In this document: positions 55,255-64,000 of the stretch, one piece after another
How positions within the stretch are numbered: position 1 is the stretch's first letter
Layout of the letters: each line of letters starts with the position of its first letter
Assembly: GCF_008087665.1 (NCBI RefSeq)
Contig: NZ_CP042912.1
Coordinates: forward strand, 2,480,001-2,544,000
From: Mariniblastus fucicola
GTDB lineage: Bacteria > Planctomycetota > Planctomycetia > Pirellulales > Pirellulaceae
Length of the DNA: 64,000 nucleotides
Direction of reading: 5' to 3'
Notes under the pieces: model-generated
Database searches by the model: none
Told to the model about the DNA's origin: nothing
The model's input: the letters and a program-made list of their open reading frames with translations, nothing else
Translations under genes and position numbers: made by a program

Positions 55255-55270
55255 GTTAAGAAAACTTAAC
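55255..55270. promoter_or_regulatory. 16-bp palindrome between the DUF47/pit operon and the PhoR-like kinase
   Basis: GTTAAG-AAAA-CTTAAC is a perfect inverted repeat in the divergent promoter region of two phosphate-related units. It may be an operator. The TTAA half-sites ten bases apart also resemble the direct-repeat spacing of Pho boxes, but the match is loose. Confidence 0.4.
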
Positions 55271-55275
55271 AACCA

Positions 55276-57162
55276 GTGGCAAATTCAGAACGTCCCGATT
55301 GCCTCCATATCGACGAGAGCAGGTTTGTGAGAATCCCTCGTGTTTCGCGACGCCTTTTGCTTGGTTATCTGGTTTTGCATCTGTTCGCAGCCGGTATTTT
55401 TGTACTTGTTTTGACGCAATTGGTCCGCAATCAGATGTTGCGTGACGCGCGGTCTCAGATGAGAGCAATGACGACGATGCTGGCCGAGCACATTCGTGAG
55501 CTTGATGGCGGCATGGATTCCGCCGGTTTGCCGAAACATGTGGAACTGATCGGAAAGAAAACACAGATGCGGTTCACGCTCATCGCAGCCGATGGAGTCG
55601 TCATCGCGGATTCAGATACTGGGACTCGGGATATCGGTTTGCATGGAACCCGTGAGGAGGTTTTGGCCGCCAGTCGGGATGGAGTCGGGTTTTCGCAACG
55701 ACACAGCAATACGCTGAACAAATCGATGATGTACCTCGCTCGCAAGTACACCTCGACACAGACGGACCAGACTGATCGAAGCGAGTCGCAAAGCGATGGC
55801 GCTGCCGAGGAATTGGAAGGCGGATTCGTACGAGTCGCCTTTCCGACGGCTTCGATCGACGAATCGGTCGAAGCAGTCCAGAGTTACGTATGGACGTTTG
55901 CGATCATTCTCGGGGCTTTCACAGCCATCGCCATGATGTTTCTGGCGTCGCGGTTTTTGCGTCCATTGGCGCTATTTTCCGACACGGCCAGAAAGATCGG
56001 CGAGGGTGTCTACGAGGGAATGCCCAAGATTCACCATCAGGAGGACGAGTGGGGAGAACTGGCCGAGGCTTTCCAGCAAATGCAATCGGAACTGAGACGC
56101 CGCGAAAGTCGACTGGTGGAAAACAGCCAGCGACTGGAAGCTGTTCTCTCGAGCATGATCGAGGGTGTTCTGGCGCTGAAACCAAACGGTGAGGTAATGC
56201 TGGCCAACGGCGCTGCTTGTCGAATGCTGTCAATTGAGCGCGAAAAGTTGCAAGGCCGGATGTTGGACGAGGTGGTTCGAATTCCTGAGCTCTGGCAGGC
56301 GGTCCAAAAGTCACAGCGAGACCGAACGTTTTCCAAGGCCGAGTTCAAGACGATTGGCGATTCCAGTCGTACGTTGAAAGTCCGCGTTTCCATGTTGGCC
56401 GATGAAGAAAAGCCCGGCGTCGCGGTCGTGCTGCACGACGTCACGGAGCTTCGGCAGCTCGAAACTATGCGTCAGGACTTCGTTGCCAACGTTTCGCACG
56501 AACTCAAAACGCCACTGGCTTCGATCAAAGCCTACGCCGAGACATTGCGGATGGGAGCGCTGCACGATGAGAACAAGAACGTTCAATTTCTCGAACAGAT
56601 TGAATTTCAGGCGGATACGCTCAACCAGCAGATTCAGGATCTGCTGCAACTGGCTCGAGTTGAATCCGGCGAGAAAACGTTCTCGATCTCGGACATCGAT
56701 GTCAACTTGATCTGCGAAACGCTGCATCGCCAGTTCCTCGACGCGGCGCTGGGTCGCCACCTGGAACTGCATCTGCAACTCGACCAGCCCAGTCCGATGG
56801 CGCGGTGTGATGTGGAGGCGATTGAAACCGTGGTTAAAAACCTCGTCATCAACGCGATCCACTACACGCCCGAGGGAGGCCGCGTTTCCATTTCGACCAA
56901 AGCGGAAGGTCGCTGGGTCGTCGTCAGCGTCGCGGACACCGGGATCGGAATCGCGAAAGAGCAACAGGCTCGCGTGTTCGAGCGGTTCTATCGAGTCGAC
57001 AAAGCTCGCTCTCGGGACATGGGCGGAACGGGGTTGGGTTTGGCGATCGTGAAGCACCTGACGCAAGCATTCGGCGGATCAGTTACGCTCGACAGCCAAC
57101 TTGGGAAAGGCAGCAAGTTCCATGTGCGCCTGCCACGGTCACGAAACGTTGACGCTGTGTGA
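55276..57162 (+). CDS. PhoR-like sensor histidine kinase
   Basis: A 628-residue membrane kinase. Start GTG 55276 or GTG 55327; neither has a strong SD. Layout: one N-terminal membrane helix (L-L-L-G-Y-L-V-L-H-L-F-A-A-G-I-F), a periplasmic sensor domain to about 190, a second helix (A-I-I-L-G-A-F-T-A-I-A-M-M-F-L-A-S), HAMP, PAS, then HisKA with H408 (N-V-S-H-E-L-K-T-P-L-A-S) and the HATPase with N-L-V-I-N-A-I-H-Y-T-P, D-T-G-I-G-I and G-G-T-G-L-G-L-A-I-V-K. It most likely senses phosphate, as judged from its divergent pit-DUF47 neighbours. No response regulator gene is in the window. Confidence 0.9.
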   Translation: MANSERPDCLHIDESRFVRIPRVSRRLLLGYLVLHLFAAGIFVLVLTQLVRNQMLRDARSQMRAMTTMLAEHIRELDGGMDSAGLPKHVELIGKKTQMRFTLIAADGVVIADSDTGTRDIGLHGTREEVLAASRDGVGFSQRHSNTLNKSMMYLARKYTSTQTDQTDRSESQSDGAAEELEGGFVRVAFPTASIDESVEAVQSYVWTFAIILGAFTAIAMMFLASRFLRPLALFSDTARKIGEGVYEGMPKIHHQEDEWGELAEAFQQMQSELRRRESRLVENSQRLEAVLSSMIEGVLALKPNGEVMLANGAACRMLSIEREKLQGRMLDEVVRIPELWQAVQKSQRDRTFSKAEFKTIGDSSRTLKVRVSMLADEEKPGVAVVLHDVTELRQLETMRQDFVANVSHELKTPLASIKAYAETLRMGALHDENKNVQFLEQIEFQADTLNQQIQDLLQLARVESGEKTFSISDIDVNLICETLHRQFLDAALGRHLELHLQLDQPSPMARCDVEAIETVVKNLVINAIHYTPEGGRVSISTKAEGRWVVVSVADTGIGIAKEQQARVFERFYRVDKARSRDMGGTGLGLAIVKHLTQAFGGSVTLDSQLGKGSKFHVRLPRSRNVDAV

Positions 57163-57371
57163 GCTTTCATTCGCACCGCTTTGTAGACCTCTGTTATCCG
57201 AGTTCACAAGGTCGCGATTTTTTGAAAAGCCGCGAGCCGAAGCGCGCACAATTCAATTGGTAAGCGGGTTGTTTCGAACGTTTCATGCGACGTCGAAAAT
57301 TCCACTGCTCATTCGGGATCGTCATTTTCGACCATAAAGTCAGTTCGAAGTCGCGCCCGCGATTGTCCCAT

Positions 57372-59855
57372 CTATTTCGACGGGGGATTGTTGGGAGTTA
57401 TCAGCGTCAGGATCGCTTTCCCATCAGGAACTTCACGTGACGGTTCGTGGACCAACAACAACGACTGACCAAACTTCATTCTCAGCCCCGTGTTTATTCG
57501 ATGAACCTGAAATCCGGAGGTTTCGCTAAAGCCCGAAAGTGCCAGATCGGAAACAGAGAACTCTGCGTGCACTTCCATGACAAAGCTGTCATCTTTCACT
57601 TTGTGCGCCGAAACGTTGATGGAATTCCCAATCTTGAATGGCTTGCGACCATTGCGAGGATGTTTTGGAGGGAATTCTACTCCATGAGAGAATTCGGCCT
57701 TTTGTTCGACGTTGGCGACAATGATTGGAGCATCAGTCAGTTGAGCGACCCCGCTTGCCGCCAGTACCGCCATCGTTTTTTCCGACGCATCGCCAGAACG
57801 AATTCCAATTCCGATCCCGTTATTGCGTGCGGCCAGAATGTCATTTTCATTCAAGAAGAATTTTGAAGGCAAAGCGTATTTTTCACCCGGACTGTCGGGC
57901 ACATGAATACCCTGTTCGCGAAACTTTCTCATCGATATTTCATAACATCGAATTTTATACACGATCGGCTGGCGGCAAAATTTCGTCGTGTTTACATCTA
58001 GCTTCGAATTCTTCTCCACAAACCTGATCATCTTTCTGGCAGCAGCCTTGTCTGGCTCGTCTCCAAGCAACATAACCTCGCCATCTGTTTCACGAAGGTT
58101 CACCTTTGTTTGCGGAAACCGTTTGGTGAAGGCTTTCTGCAATGCCGATTTCTCAGCAACAACTGTGGCCAGAATGGTTTCCGGGGACTCGCCATTGAAG
58201 CCGATGGTTACGGTGGTTGTGCCAGGCGATTTAGCGACGAACTGTAGCTTGGACGAAGTAACTGGAACGACGTCAACGATGGCGGGGTCCTCCACCAATA
58301 CGCTCGGCACGCCTTTGCCAAAATCAATGAGGCGCGTAGCACTGGACTCGATGCTGATTGGTATGTGCGATGACAAAAGGATGCCATCAGATGCCATGCC
58401 CGTCTCAAAGTTGCGTGGTGCGGGATAGTGTCGAGCCCGTTTCAAATATGCGTTTGACTTTATGTCTGCCCATAGATCACATTCTGTGTCGCCTCGTAGC
58501 ATCGCCCGGAGCTCGTTGGCGTACAGATCTTGAATTTGCGGTGAATTCGAAAGTCGCACAATCGGCGGTTGCTCGCTCATGGAAGAATTGCGTCCGAACG
58601 GTTGCGGCCAATCGCTGTTGCGTGGAAGCGGGTTGGGCTGTGTTTGAATAAGCCGAGTGTCATCGGAGGTATCGTCAATTGCGTTGTCATCTTCCGATCG
58701 TTCAGTGCCAGCAGTCTGTCCCGATGCTGTTGGCGGAGTGGATTGGGCCGCTGTATACCCAGCAGCCAACAGCAAGGCCAACAGGGTTGCGCCAAAAACT
58801 TTTCCCATCCTGGTTGATCGTTTTGGTTTGAGAATCATTTCAATCCTTTGAGTGATTTCGCTTTTGTTTGAACCAATGAATCCATGAGCAAGAACGCCCG
58901 GAATTCGACTTTCTCTGTCTGAAAACTGCGCCAGCTTTAAAATTGTTTCGCCATAGAGTCGCTCGGAGGTTTGGAACTCCGGAAGACGAACGACAGCAGC
59001 GTCGCATGAAATTTCGCGATGCAGACCAATGCGATTGATCGCCAACCTTGCCAATGGGTTAAACCAGTGCAACGCTCCAATCAACCATGCGGCAAGTTGA
59101 ATCTCGCTATCAAAACGTCGAACATGGATCAGTTCGTGAGCCAGTACTAATTGCAACGCTTCAACTGAAAGCTCGTCAATGCATTTACCAGGAAGGAGGA
59201 TTTTCGGACGAAACATCCCGGTAGTTGCAGGCGTCTTTATGTGGTCCGAGACCAGCAGTTGAACCGGCCTCATGATTTGAAGTTTGCGTTTCAGTTGCAG
59301 AAACAATCTCGACGCATCGGGAGCAATTTGAGCGGCCGGAATCGAGTTGCTAACGATTTGTCGAAGTTCAATCCATGCAACGAACAGCCTTCCAGTCAAG
59401 ACAAGCAATCCAATCGACCAGACTGACACGACGGCGGTTGGCCAGATTGATCTCTGTGGAATAGCACTAACCACTGGGGCTGTAGCTTCGATAGGCGTTT
59501 CGGCGACATCCAACCTGTTAGTCAAAAGAGGCAGGTGTTGCGGGGGTGCAACCGTCTGGAACTCAACCTCCAAGACCTGCTCTGTCGATGGTCGTGTCGA
59601 AGCAGCTTGTATCAGGTTCAGAATGCTAGTCGGACTTGCCGGAACCCAGACCAATGCGAAACGGAGCAGCACAACCAGCCAGAGGCAATACAGGAAACGA
59701 CAGGACGATGTTCGGTGCAAAATCCTGTTCACAACCAAGCCGGCGACAACGATCAAGCTTCCAATCAGGGACGCGTCGAGCAACCCAAGGAACCAGAGAT
59801 GCGAAGGCTGCACGAGAGGTGCGTATCCGGATTGCTGCAGAAAGGTCTCAATCAT
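57372..59855 (-). CDS. M56-family (BlaR1-like) membrane metallopeptidase with secretin N-like domain
   Basis: An 827-residue protein whose start ATG 59855 overlaps the blaI-like stop by eight bases. The N-terminal third carries four or five membrane helices and the metallopeptidase site A-H-E-L-I-H-V-R-R-F-D (H240, E241, H244). After a Ser/Pro-rich linker comes a region around 500-570 (S-I-E-S-S-A-T-R-L-I-D-F, then S-P-G-T-T-T-V-T-I) resembling the N-terminal domain of pilus/secretin proteins such as CpaC. This is not the penicillin-binding sensor of classical BlaR1. In BlaR1 systems the peptidase leads to cleavage of BlaI when a ligand binds outside. The signal here is unknown. Confidence 0.85.
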   Translation of the reverse strand: MIETFLQQSGYAPLVQPSHLWFLGLLDASLIGSLIVVAGLVVNRILHRTSSCRFLYCLWLVVLLRFALVWVPASPTSILNLIQAASTRPSTEQVLEVEFQTVAPPQHLPLLTNRLDVAETPIEATAPVVSAIPQRSIWPTAVVSVWSIGLLVLTGRLFVAWIELRQIVSNSIPAAQIAPDASRLFLQLKRKLQIMRPVQLLVSDHIKTPATTGMFRPKILLPGKCIDELSVEALQLVLAHELIHVRRFDSEIQLAAWLIGALHWFNPLARLAINRIGLHREISCDAAVVRLPEFQTSERLYGETILKLAQFSDRESRIPGVLAHGFIGSNKSEITQRIEMILKPKRSTRMGKVFGATLLALLLAAGYTAAQSTPPTASGQTAGTERSEDDNAIDDTSDDTRLIQTQPNPLPRNSDWPQPFGRNSSMSEQPPIVRLSNSPQIQDLYANELRAMLRGDTECDLWADIKSNAYLKRARHYPAPRNFETGMASDGILLSSHIPISIESSATRLIDFGKGVPSVLVEDPAIVDVVPVTSSKLQFVAKSPGTTTVTIGFNGESPETILATVVAEKSALQKAFTKRFPQTKVNLRETDGEVMLLGDEPDKAAARKMIRFVEKNSKLDVNTTKFCRQPIVYKIRCYEISMRKFREQGIHVPDSPGEKYALPSKFFLNENDILAARNNGIGIGIRSGDASEKTMAVLAASGVAQLTDAPIIVANVEQKAEFSHGVEFPPKHPRNGRKPFKIGNSINVSAHKVKDDSFVMEVHAEFSVSDLALSGFSETSGFQVHRINTGLRMKFGQSLLLVHEPSREVPDGKAILTLITPNNPPSK

Positions 59856-60228
59856 CTTTCGACTCCTTCTGCTCCAGCAACGATTTCAGTTTTTGGATAT
59901 CTTCGGCAGAAAGTTGGCTGGCTTTTACAAAGTGAGTCAGCAACGGACCGCTCTGACCGTCGAACACGGAAGTTAGAAATGAACGACTGGCATGCTTGAC
60001 CGTTGAGTGCCGTGTTATCGCGGCACGGTACAGATAGCGATTGCCATCTTCCTCGAAATTCAAAGCGCCCTTTTTGACCAATCGATGCAAAAACGTGCGA
60101 ATCGTCGCCGGAGTCCATTCCGTTGTTTGCGTCAATTGTTTGATGATTTCACTGGCGGTCGTTGGCTGGGTATCCCAAATGATATTCATTACTTGCCACT
60201 CCGCGTTTGAAATGTCAGGTCGGTCCAT
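59848..60228 (-). CDS. BlaI/MecI-family transcriptional repressor
   Basis: ATG 60228 (TTG 60240 also in frame) gives 126 residues. The winged-helix region has I-S-N-A-E-W-Q-V-M-N-I-I-W, then T-A-S-E-I-I-K-Q-L and W-T-P-A-T-I-R-T-F-L-H-R-L-V-K-K-G-A-L, matching BlaI. The C-terminal helices mediate dimerisation. Two tandem palindromes lie just upstream of its start, so it probably represses its own operon with the M56 gene. Confidence 0.93.
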   Translation of the reverse strand: MDRPDISNAEWQVMNIIWDTQPTTASEIIKQLTQTTEWTPATIRTFLHRLVKKGALNFEEDGNRYLYRAAITRHSTVKHASRSFLTSVFDGQSGPLLTHFVKASQLSAEDIQKLKSLLEQKESKDD

Positions 60229-60553
60229 CGGAAGTTTCAAGAAGTGTTTACGTTTGTAAATGAGTGTTTACGTTTGTAAATGGTATTTGTCGCATACGCA
60301 ACGTCGGTTTTCAGCATTTTTTTTGCCAGCGAATTGAGTTGCCAGCAAGTTGGCCCATCTTTTTCGTCGGTCCTGGCATCGTCCGACAGCACCTGTTGGG
60401 ATTGCGTTAAGCTCAACGATTGTTGTCTAGACCCCTCAATCATTTGCGCCTGCCGCAGTCACGAAACACTGTCGTGGAAAGTGATTAGCATTTCCCTCAG
60501 GATGTGGATTACGATCGCGGCTGGCAAGAACGCGGCCGAATATATTCGGAAGC
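60229..60553. other. Promoter and operator region of the blaI-M56 operon
   Basis: The stretch separates the blaI-like start from the 3' end of the aminotransferase gene. It contains the two tandem operators at 60247-60280; the rest has no supported gene. An open frame on the plus strand from 60280 is mostly antisense to the aminotransferase. Confidence 0.55.
60247..60280. promoter_or_regulatory. Two tandem BlaI-type operators
   Basis: TTTACGTTTGTAAA occurs at 60247-60260 and again at 60267-60280, in exact 20-bp direct repeats (AGTGTTTACGTTTGTAAATG). Each is a dyad TTTAC-N4-GTAAA, similar to the TACA..TGTA core bound by BlaI. They lie 19 and 39 bp upstream of the likely repressor start. Confidence 0.7.
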
Positions 60554-61849
60554 TTATTCGAAACGCAGCAGACTTGGAACGTTTTGACTCGAACGGCTGC
60601 ACACTCGATTGGCGATTCTGGCCATCTGATCCAAATCTGAAACTTGCATGCCATCGCAGAGTGGCAGAAAAACCATGCGATCAACGATTGAGCTGGCCAC
60701 TGGTAACGCTGTAATTTGAGTCGCCGAAATTGCCGGTGATTTGGCTGGTCGAGTCGGCTCAACGACCGATAAACTGCTGCGCCGAGTCGCATCAAATCCG
60801 TGCTGGGAAAGTTCTGCCACCAACTGCTGGGCCGATCTCGCATCGCGTGTGCAAACCGGAGTCACCCAGTATGTCGACTCGCTTGAATCGACCGTCGCAA
60901 GTGATTCGCTGACTTTTGAGGACGAACCCGCCAGCCGCAAGTTATTCAAACGGTATGACAAACGGTTGGCCTGAGCGATTCGGCGATTCAACGCCAGCGA
61001 ATCGAACGATTGCAATCGACGCGCCAGCAGACTCAACAGCGCGGTCGAAGGTTGCTGCCGAATTCGAGCGAAAAAGTCGGATCCCGCAAATCCTCGAGCC
61101 AATGAAGAAACCACTCTGTCAGGATTGTATCCTGCCACTCGCAGCGCAGAAAATAACAAGCCCGCGCAACGGCGATTGGAAGCTGCTTTAATGCCCAGGT
61201 ACTTTAGCACCCGTCGGCCGAACTTACGGTTGCTGTGCTGGGGATAAGTCGACTCGATGGATCGCATTCGGTTGCGAATTTCATCATCGCGAATCTGCAA
61301 AATTCCTCCGCCGAGTGCCGTGGAAGATTTGATCGGACCGAAGCTGAACATCGAAACGTTGGCGATCGAACTGCCCGAGTCTCCTGCTGAAAAAGCCTGA
61401 GCACAGTCTTCGATCAACAGCAGGTTGTGCTTTTTCGCCAGTTCAGCAAATGGCTCCAGCGGAATACGTTTGCCAAACAAATGTGCGATGACCAGGGCTT
61501 TGCTGTATGGCGTGATGGCTCTGGCTACCGCATCAACGTCAGGAGCCATCGTGGCTTCGTTAATGTCGACCGGCACGACGCGAAACCCATTTCGCTCGAC
61601 AATCCGCGGCATGTCGGGAATCGTCAATCCCGACATGATGACTTCGGAGCCTGTCGGCCAGCGAACCGACTGCAGCATACAATCGAATCCGGTCCGGACC
61701 GAAAGTGAGACAACCGGGTCGTTTTCCGGCCAGATTTTCGCGATCAACGACAGCGCGTTACGTCGATCCGGCAAGCGGGAGAAAAAAGAAACATTCAACG
61801 CGAAAAGCAAATCTGACCAACCGATCTCAATTTGTTTTCGAATCCACAT
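60554..61849 (-). CDS. DegT/DnrJ/EryC1-family PLP-dependent aminotransferase
   Basis: The 431-residue protein starts at ATG 61849. The PLP fold shows I-E-D-C-A-Q-A-F (Asp binding the pyridine N) and M-F-S-F-G-P-I-K-S-S-T-A-L-G-G-G with the Schiff-base Lys. Family members add an amino group to keto-sugars for surface glycans or antibiotics. Here no sugar-modifying genes are near. The N-terminal part (V-S-F-F-S-R-L-P-D-R-R-N-A-L-S) and the region after the Lys are more diverged than usual, so the substrate is open. Confidence 0.85.
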   Translation of the reverse strand: MWIRKQIEIGWSDLLFALNVSFFSRLPDRRNALSLIAKIWPENDPVVSLSVRTGFDCMLQSVRWPTGSEVIMSGLTIPDMPRIVERNGFRVVPVDINEATMAPDVDAVARAITPYSKALVIAHLFGKRIPLEPFAELAKKHNLLLIEDCAQAFSAGDSGSSIANVSMFSFGPIKSSTALGGGILQIRDDEIRNRMRSIESTYPQHSNRKFGRRVLKYLGIKAASNRRCAGLLFSALRVAGYNPDRVVSSLARGFAGSDFFARIRQQPSTALLSLLARRLQSFDSLALNRRIAQANRLSYRLNNLRLAGSSSKVSESLATVDSSESTYWVTPVCTRDARSAQQLVAELSQHGFDATRRSSLSVVEPTRPAKSPAISATQITALPVASSIVDRMVFLPLCDGMQVSDLDQMARIANRVCSRSSQNVPSLLRFE

Positions 61850-62301
61850 ACGGCGCCTGTGAACGGGAAGAGCCAGAAGTAGCTATCACATTGTACCGGT
61901 TTCGGGGGGTGTGAAGTGATGCTTTTTGTGGAAGCAACATTCGCAGGTCAACGAGCGTTGCTTAGCCTTCCAAGAAAATGCGATACGGGTGTCGAAATTC
62001 AAATTGATGTGCGATTCTGACGATTGCGTTCGCTTATCCAGTTGGAGTATTCGAGCGATTTATTTCAGGCAAAAACCCGCGATTTACCGGAAATAGTCTG
62101 TGAAAATTTTCACGAAGTCGATACTATTTCGGGCGATTGAGCGGTCTGTTGGCGGGAGAGGTGCGCCGGTTAGGTGAAAATCTCCTCACCACCCCAAGAC
62201 GAAATCGCTCACTCAAGATAGCATCCTCATTTTTAAAACAGTGGCGATTGTCGCACGACGCGACGGCTAATCTTTTCCACCACGACCGCACGGAATATTC
62301 C
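61850..62301. other. Upstream region of the nqr operon
   Basis: About 450 bp without a supported gene. It contains a perfect palindrome at 62100-62113 (GTGAAAATTTTCAC), a candidate operator about 190 bp before nqrA. The frame that reaches into this stretch from nqrA lacks a convincing start and is not taken. Confidence 0.5.
62100..62113. promoter_or_regulatory. Palindrome upstream of nqrA
   Basis: GTGAAAATTTTCAC is fully self-complementary over 14 bp. It is the only strong dyad in the long intergenic region before the Nqr operon. A regulator-binding role is inferred. Confidence 0.35.
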
Positions 62302-63651
62302 ATGCTCAAAACAATCAAAAAGGGATTGGATGTTCCAATCTCCGGGCGACCGGAACAGGATATTTCTGACGCCCCTGCCGTGGCAACGGTAGCCTTACTC
62401 GGTGACGACTATGTCGGCATGAGGCCAAAATTGCTGGTTGCCGAAGGTGACAAGGTCAAAATTGGCACACCGGTTTTCGAAGACAAGAAAACGCCCGGCG
62501 TCATTTTTACTTCTCCGGCCGCCGGCACGGTCAAGGAAATCAATCGCGGTGCCAAGCGACGTTTCCTTTCGCTCGTGATCGACGTCGATGGTGACGCCGC
62601 GGAGTCGTTCGACAGCTTCAACGACCTTGGCAACTTGAGCCGCGATCAGGTTCAGGAGTTGCTGGTCAAGTCCGGGCTGTGGACGGCACTGCGAACGCGT
62701 CCGTTCAGCAAAGTCCCGGAACCGGGCACCGAACCGCATTCGCTGTTCGTGACCGCAATCGATACAAATCCGCTGGCGGCTGAGCCCGAGTTGATCATCG
62801 AATCGCAAAAGGAAAACTTTGTCAGCGGCCTGACGGTTCTGTCGAAGCTGACCGAAGGCAAGACTTACGTTTGCACTCGCGAAGACTCTCGCGTCCCGGG
62901 CGAAAACGTTCCTAACGTCAGCTTTGCCCAATTCGCCGGTCCGCATCCAGCCGGCCTGGTTGGCACACACATTCACTTTCTCGATCCGGTCAACGGAAAG
63001 AAAACGGTTTGGCATATCAATTACCAGGATGTGATTGCCGTCGGGCAGCTGTTCACGACTGGCAAGCTGAATCCTGAACGAGTCATCTCGCTGGCTGGTC
63101 CTCGCGTGGAAAAACCTCGACTGCTTCGCACGCAGCTTGGTGCCTGTCTGGATCCGATTCTTGAAGGCAACGCAGATCTGGATAACGCTCGCGTTGTTTC
63201 CGGTTCCGTTTTGACGGGTCGCTCTGCAGAGGCACCGGAAAACTTTCTGGGACGATATCACAATCAGGTTTGTGTGCTCGAAGAGGGTACCAAACGTGAG
63301 TTTCTTGGGTGGCAGTTGCCTGGTCCGGACAAGTATTCGGTGACGAAAATCTACGCGGGTTCGTGGCTGAAGAAGCTGTTCCCGATGACGACCAGCAGTG
63401 GCGGATCCAAGCGAGCCATGGTTCCGATGGGGACTTACGAAAAAGTCATGCCGATGGATATCCTTCCGACGCAGTTGTTGCGTTCCATCATCGTCGGTGC
63501 TCAAACCGGCGACACGGAAGAAGCGTTGCAGTTGGGTGTTCTTGAGTTGGATGAAGAAGACCTGTCGCTGTGCACTTATGTTTGCCCGGGAAAGTACGAC
63601 TACAGTTCGATCCTGCGAGAAAACCTCACGCTCATCGAGAAAGAAGGATAA
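62302..63651 (+). CDS. nqrA: Na+-translocating NADH:quinone reductase subunit A
   Basis: ATG 62302 gives 449 residues, close to the usual NqrA length. Motifs: [12 protein letters not shown] at the start, [25 protein letters not shown] (a biotinyl/lipoyl-like fold), and [15 protein letters not shown]-terminal [11 protein letters not shown] carries cysteines. NqrA binds quinone in the six-subunit sodium pump that oxidises NADH in the inner membrane. nqrB follows six bp later, as in all nqr operons. Confidence 0.97.
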   Translation: MLKTIKKGLDVPISGRPEQDISDAPAVATVALLGDDYVGMRPKLLVAEGDKVKIGTPVFEDKKTPGVIFTSPAAGTVKEINRGAKRRFLSLVIDVDGDAAESFDSFNDLGNLSRDQVQELLVKSGLWTALRTRPFSKVPEPGTEPHSLFVTAIDTNPLAAEPELIIESQKENFVSGLTVLSKLTEGKTYVCTREDSRVPGENVPNVSFAQFAGPHPAGLVGTHIHFLDPVNGKKTVWHINYQDVIAVGQLFTTGKLNPERVISLAGPRVEKPRLLRTQLGACLDPILEGNADLDNARVVSGSVLTGRSAEAPENFLGRYHNQVCVLEEGTKREFLGWQLPGPDKYSVTKIYAGSWLKKLFPMTTSSGGSKRAMVPMGTYEKVMPMDILPTQLLRSIIVGAQTGDTEEALQLGVLELDEEDLSLCTYVCPGKYDYSSILRENLTLIEKEG

Positions 63652-63657
63652 CGGCAG

Positions 63658-64000
63658 ATGTTGAGACAAATGCTGGACAAGGTGGAGCCGCTTTTTCATA
63701 AAGGCGGACCACTGGAGAAGCTTTATCCGCTGTACGAAGCGAACGATACGTTTCTGTACACGCCGGGAGAAGTCGCGCATGGAAAGACGCACATTCGTGA
63801 TGCGATCGACACCAAGCGTATGATGAGTATGGTGATTTTGGCGCTGCTGCCGTGTATTTTCATGGCCTGCTACAACACCGGATATCAGGCTCAGAAAACA
63901 ATTGCATTGACCGGTTACACGCCGCCAATTCATGACGTTGGCGAAATGATCTGGAGCGGTTCGTGGCGTTATGCGGCTCTCGAAGCGATCGGCGTCAATG
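63658..64000 (+). CDS. nqrB: Na+-translocating NADH:quinone reductase subunit B (3' truncated by window)
   Basis: ATG 63658 starts six bp after the nqrA stop. The visible 114 codons read [20 protein letters not shown] and later [25 protein letters not shown], the typical start of NqrB with its first membrane helix. NqrB is the largest membrane subunit, carries a covalent FMN and riboflavin and forms part of the sodium channel. The rest, including the FMN-binding Thr, lies beyond the window. Confidence 0.95.
   Translation, partial: MLRQMLDKVEPLFHKGGPLEKLYPLYEANDTFLYTPGEVAHGKTHIRDAIDTKRMMSMVILALLPCIFMACYNTGYQAQKTIALTGYTPPIHDVGEMIWSGSWRYAALEAIGVN

Noticed and set aside
60280-60714. 144-codon frame on the plus strand starting at the operators
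   Set aside because: Its second half is antisense to the aminotransferase gene and the first half has no motif or SD; a start directly in the operator is unlikely.
62395-63933. 512-codon frame on the minus strand
   Set aside because: Antisense to nqrA and nqrB, whose motifs are clear.

Overview
The window looks like chromosomal DNA of a planctomycete, probably of the Pirellulales. Marker families of that phylum recur: a PVC-type dehydrogenase/cytochrome with a C-terminal CxxCH domain, a Tat-exported Gfo/Idh/MocA oxidoreductase, a PEP-CTERM protein, a subtilase with a C-terminal dockerin-like domain, M56/BlaI regulation and an Nqr operon. Shine-Dalgarno signals are often weak. The assignment rests on family recognition only; no 16S rRNA or tRNA gene was seen.

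Left part (1-5.6 kb), metal locus: the tail of one His-rich secreted protein, a complete His-rich protein with a duplicated domain, a His-repeat gene broken by an IS3-family element, and a P1B-4-type metal ATPase with its own His-rich stretch. Next (5.6-8.8 kb) comes a small integration module: an unknown regulator-like protein, an excisionase-like HTH protein and a tyrosine recombinase.

The most interesting region is 8.9-10.9 kb. Three short genes on the minus strand are each followed by a long, conserved, imperfectly palindromic repeat. The first bases of each gene unit are an inverted copy of the bases flanking that unit's own repeat, as expected of R''/R' pairing in integron gene cassettes. 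I read this as a three-cassette attC array without a recognisable IntI. Each repeat also carries a promoter-like pair (TTGGnn, 17 bp, TACAAT) facing the next gene.

Middle part (11-43 kb), housekeeping and envelope functions: a MuiA/DUF4139 protein, a fructosamine-kinase-like protein, uppS-cdsA, a secreted subtilase, a tripartite RND efflux operon (outer-membrane factor, adaptor, pump), a PEP-CTERM protein, an oxidoreductase, a pore-less voltage-sensor-like membrane protein, an ArsB/NhaD-type permease with a universal stress protein, an M14 peptidase, a methyltransferase, an OprP-like porin, a PVC dehydrogenase/cytochrome, a patatin and a DUF900 hydrolase.

Right part (43-64 kb): NADP-type glutamate dehydrogenase, a D-2-hydroxyacid dehydrogenase, a phytanoyl-CoA dioxygenase-like protein, a PlsC acyltransferase, an ABC ATPase, an ECF sigma/anti-sigma/coiled-coil operon, a phosphate locus (Pit transporter plus DUF47 protein, divergent from a PhoR-like kinase), a BlaI/M56 pair with tandem operators, a DegT-family aminotransferase and the start of the Na+-pumping NADH:quinone reductase operon (nqrA, partial nqrB). 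Several families of palindromic repeats sit between genes, mostly where terminators would be expected.
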